64,000 nucleotides of DNA from contig NZ_JACHNF010000001.1 of the NCBI RefSeq assembly GCF_014205295.1, positions 5,146,001-5,210,000 of the forward strand, given 5' to 3'. This document shows, in pieces, positions 63,112 through 64,000 of this stretch; positions within the stretch are counted from its first letter, which is position 1; the number at the start of each line of letters is the position of its first letter. Source of the DNA: Kribbella solani. Lineage in GTDB: Bacteria; Actinomycetota; Actinomycetes; Propionibacteriales; Kribbellaceae. The position numbers were made by a program, and so were the translations under genes. A model generated the notes under the pieces. That model searched no databases. It was not told where the DNA came from and was given only the letters and a program-made list of their open reading frames with translations.

Positions 63112-64000
63112 ATGCGCGTGCGGGAGAAAGGCGACCGGGGAGTCGTCCAATCGGTGGTTCTGTTCCTTGGGGTGAGCATGCTTTCGGGGGCTTTGGCCGC
63201 CGGTCTCGCCATCCCGTTCGCCGGTCTGGCCGGGTTCACCACCCAGAAAACCTCCGAAACGCTGCAGGATCTGCCGCAGCAGTTCGACGAGGTCCCGCTC
63301 AAGCAGAAGAGCCAGATCTTCGCCGCCGACGGCAAGCTGATCGCGACCCTCGCCGAGCAGAACCGGGTGCCGGTGAAACTCAGCCAGGTCGCGCCGATCA
63401 TGCAGAAGGCGATCGTCGCGATCGAGGACGACCGGTTCTACGAGCACGGCGCGCTGGACATGAAGGGCACGCTCCGCGCGCTGCTGCAGAACCAGTCGTC
63501 CGGGTCGGTGCAGCAGGGTGGTTCGAGCATCACCCAGCAGTACGTGAAGATCAGCCTGGTCGAGAAGGCGAAGACGCCCGAAGAAGTCGCCGCGGCGACC
63601 GCCGACACGTACCAGCGCAAGGTCGCCGAGCTGCGGTACGCGGTCGCGGTCGAGAAGCAGTACTCGAAGAACGAGATCCTGGAGAAGTACCTCAACCTCG
63701 CCAACTTCGGCGACGGCGCCTGGGGCATCCAGCAGGCCGCGCAGCACTACTTCTCGGTGAACGCCTCCCAGCTCACCCTCGCCCAGGCCGCGATGCTGGC
63801 CGGCCTGGTCAAGAACCCCACCGGCTACGACCCCACCAACAACGCCAAACGCGCCAAGGACCGCCGCGACGTGGTCATCCGCCGGATGCTCGAACTCCAC
63901 GTCATCTCCCTCTCCCAAGCCAACTCGGCCCTCAAAACCCCCGTCATCGACCCAGCCAAGGTCCGCCCCAACAAACTCGGCTGCGCCAACGGCCCGTACC
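63112..64000 (+). CDS. Class A penicillin-binding protein, PonA2-like (3' end outside window)
   Basis: Begins at ATG 63112 and stays open to the window end (296 codons visible). A signal-anchor helix (about 15-38) is followed by a GT51 transglycosylase domain: AIEDDRFYEHGALDMKGTLR with the catalytic Glu, QGGSSITQQYVK, and KNEILEKYLNLANFGDGAWG. The transpeptidase domain would follow beyond the window. It polymerises lipid II into peptidoglycan. The position after the ArsA pair and lon matches PonA2 of mycobacteria. TAGTCT ends 8 bases before the ATG. Confidence 0.9.
   Translation, partial: MRVREKGDRGVVQSVVLFLGVSMLSGALAAGLAIPFAGLAGFTTQKTSETLQDLPQQFDEVPLKQKSQIFAADGKLIATLAEQNRVPVKLSQVAPIMQKAIVAIEDDRFYEHGALDMKGTLRALLQNQSSGSVQQGGSSITQQYVKISLVEKAKTPEEVAAATADTYQRKVAELRYAVAVEKQYSKNEILEKYLNLANFGDGAWGIQQAAQHYFSVNASQLTLAQAAMLAGLVKNPTGYDPTNNAKRAKDRRDVVIRRMLELHVISLSQANSALKTPVIDPAKVRPNKLGCANGPY

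Overview
The window is high-GC DNA with dense, overlapping genes and almost purely G/C third codon positions, typical of an actinomycete. Gene content and order from about 48.9 kb to the right end (holin-like membrane protein, EphE-like hydrolase, MarP, CoA-type Nudix, TlpA, Nth, Crp, MBL hydrolase, RidA, DUF4177, two ArsA-type ATPases, PonA2-like PBP) match the block known from Mycobacterium (about Rv3669-Rv3682) and Streptomyces, so the phylum assignment is firm. A Kribbella-like member of the Propionibacteriales is my best guess; that part is inference. No rRNA, tRNA, CRISPR array, phage or transposase gene was seen.

Layout. 1-6.4 kb: tandem GNAT, divergent MFS exporter/TetR pair, RmlC-like epimerase, DUF2786 protein, FAD-linked oxidase. 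6.4-8.6 kb: a three-gene operon of acyl carrier protein, AMP-forming acyl ligase and FabG-like reductase. 8.7-12.6 kb: a large membrane protein with a Pro/Thr tail and a secreted glycoside-hydrolase-like protein. 12.7-32.2 kb: a surface-glycan locus with a complete predicted CMP-pseudaminic acid pathway (PseB, PseC, PseH, PseG, PseI and an SpsF/PseF-type cytidylyltransferase). It is mixed with two large GT2 enzymes, two copies of an unassigned protein family that may be glycosyltransferases, two copies of a Rossmann/coiled-coil protein, a fusion of an NMN-adenylyltransferase-like domain to a methyltransferase, a second GNAT and a second large membrane protein. Together they would make, activate, polymerise and export a nonulosonic-acid wall glycopolymer. 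33-41 kb: acetate genes (DUF485 protein, ActP-type symporter with an in-frame stop, Acs), a DUF3800-like gene between direct repeats, MarR and asparagine synthase. 41-48.9 kb: small regulators and enzymes, including a 50-residue basic protein, MarR, HxlR, SIS, GntR, a glutathionyl-hydroquinone-reductase-like enzyme, a TetR/HAD pair and NhaA. 48.9-64 kb: the conserved actinobacterial block, with a SigE-family sigma/membrane-partner pair inserted before marP and lon lying where whiB4/wblA is normally found.

Three features stand out at the sequence level. (1) Abrupt local strand-composition switches (C/A-rich to G/T-rich on the plus strand) recur at gene ends, hairpins and coding insertions. (2) Palindromic repeats occur both between genes (44.1 and 56.0 kb) and in frame inside a coding sequence (29.5 kb). 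(3) Many genes start 6-7 bases after a TAnnnT hexamer with no ribosome-binding site, which suggests leaderless transcripts.
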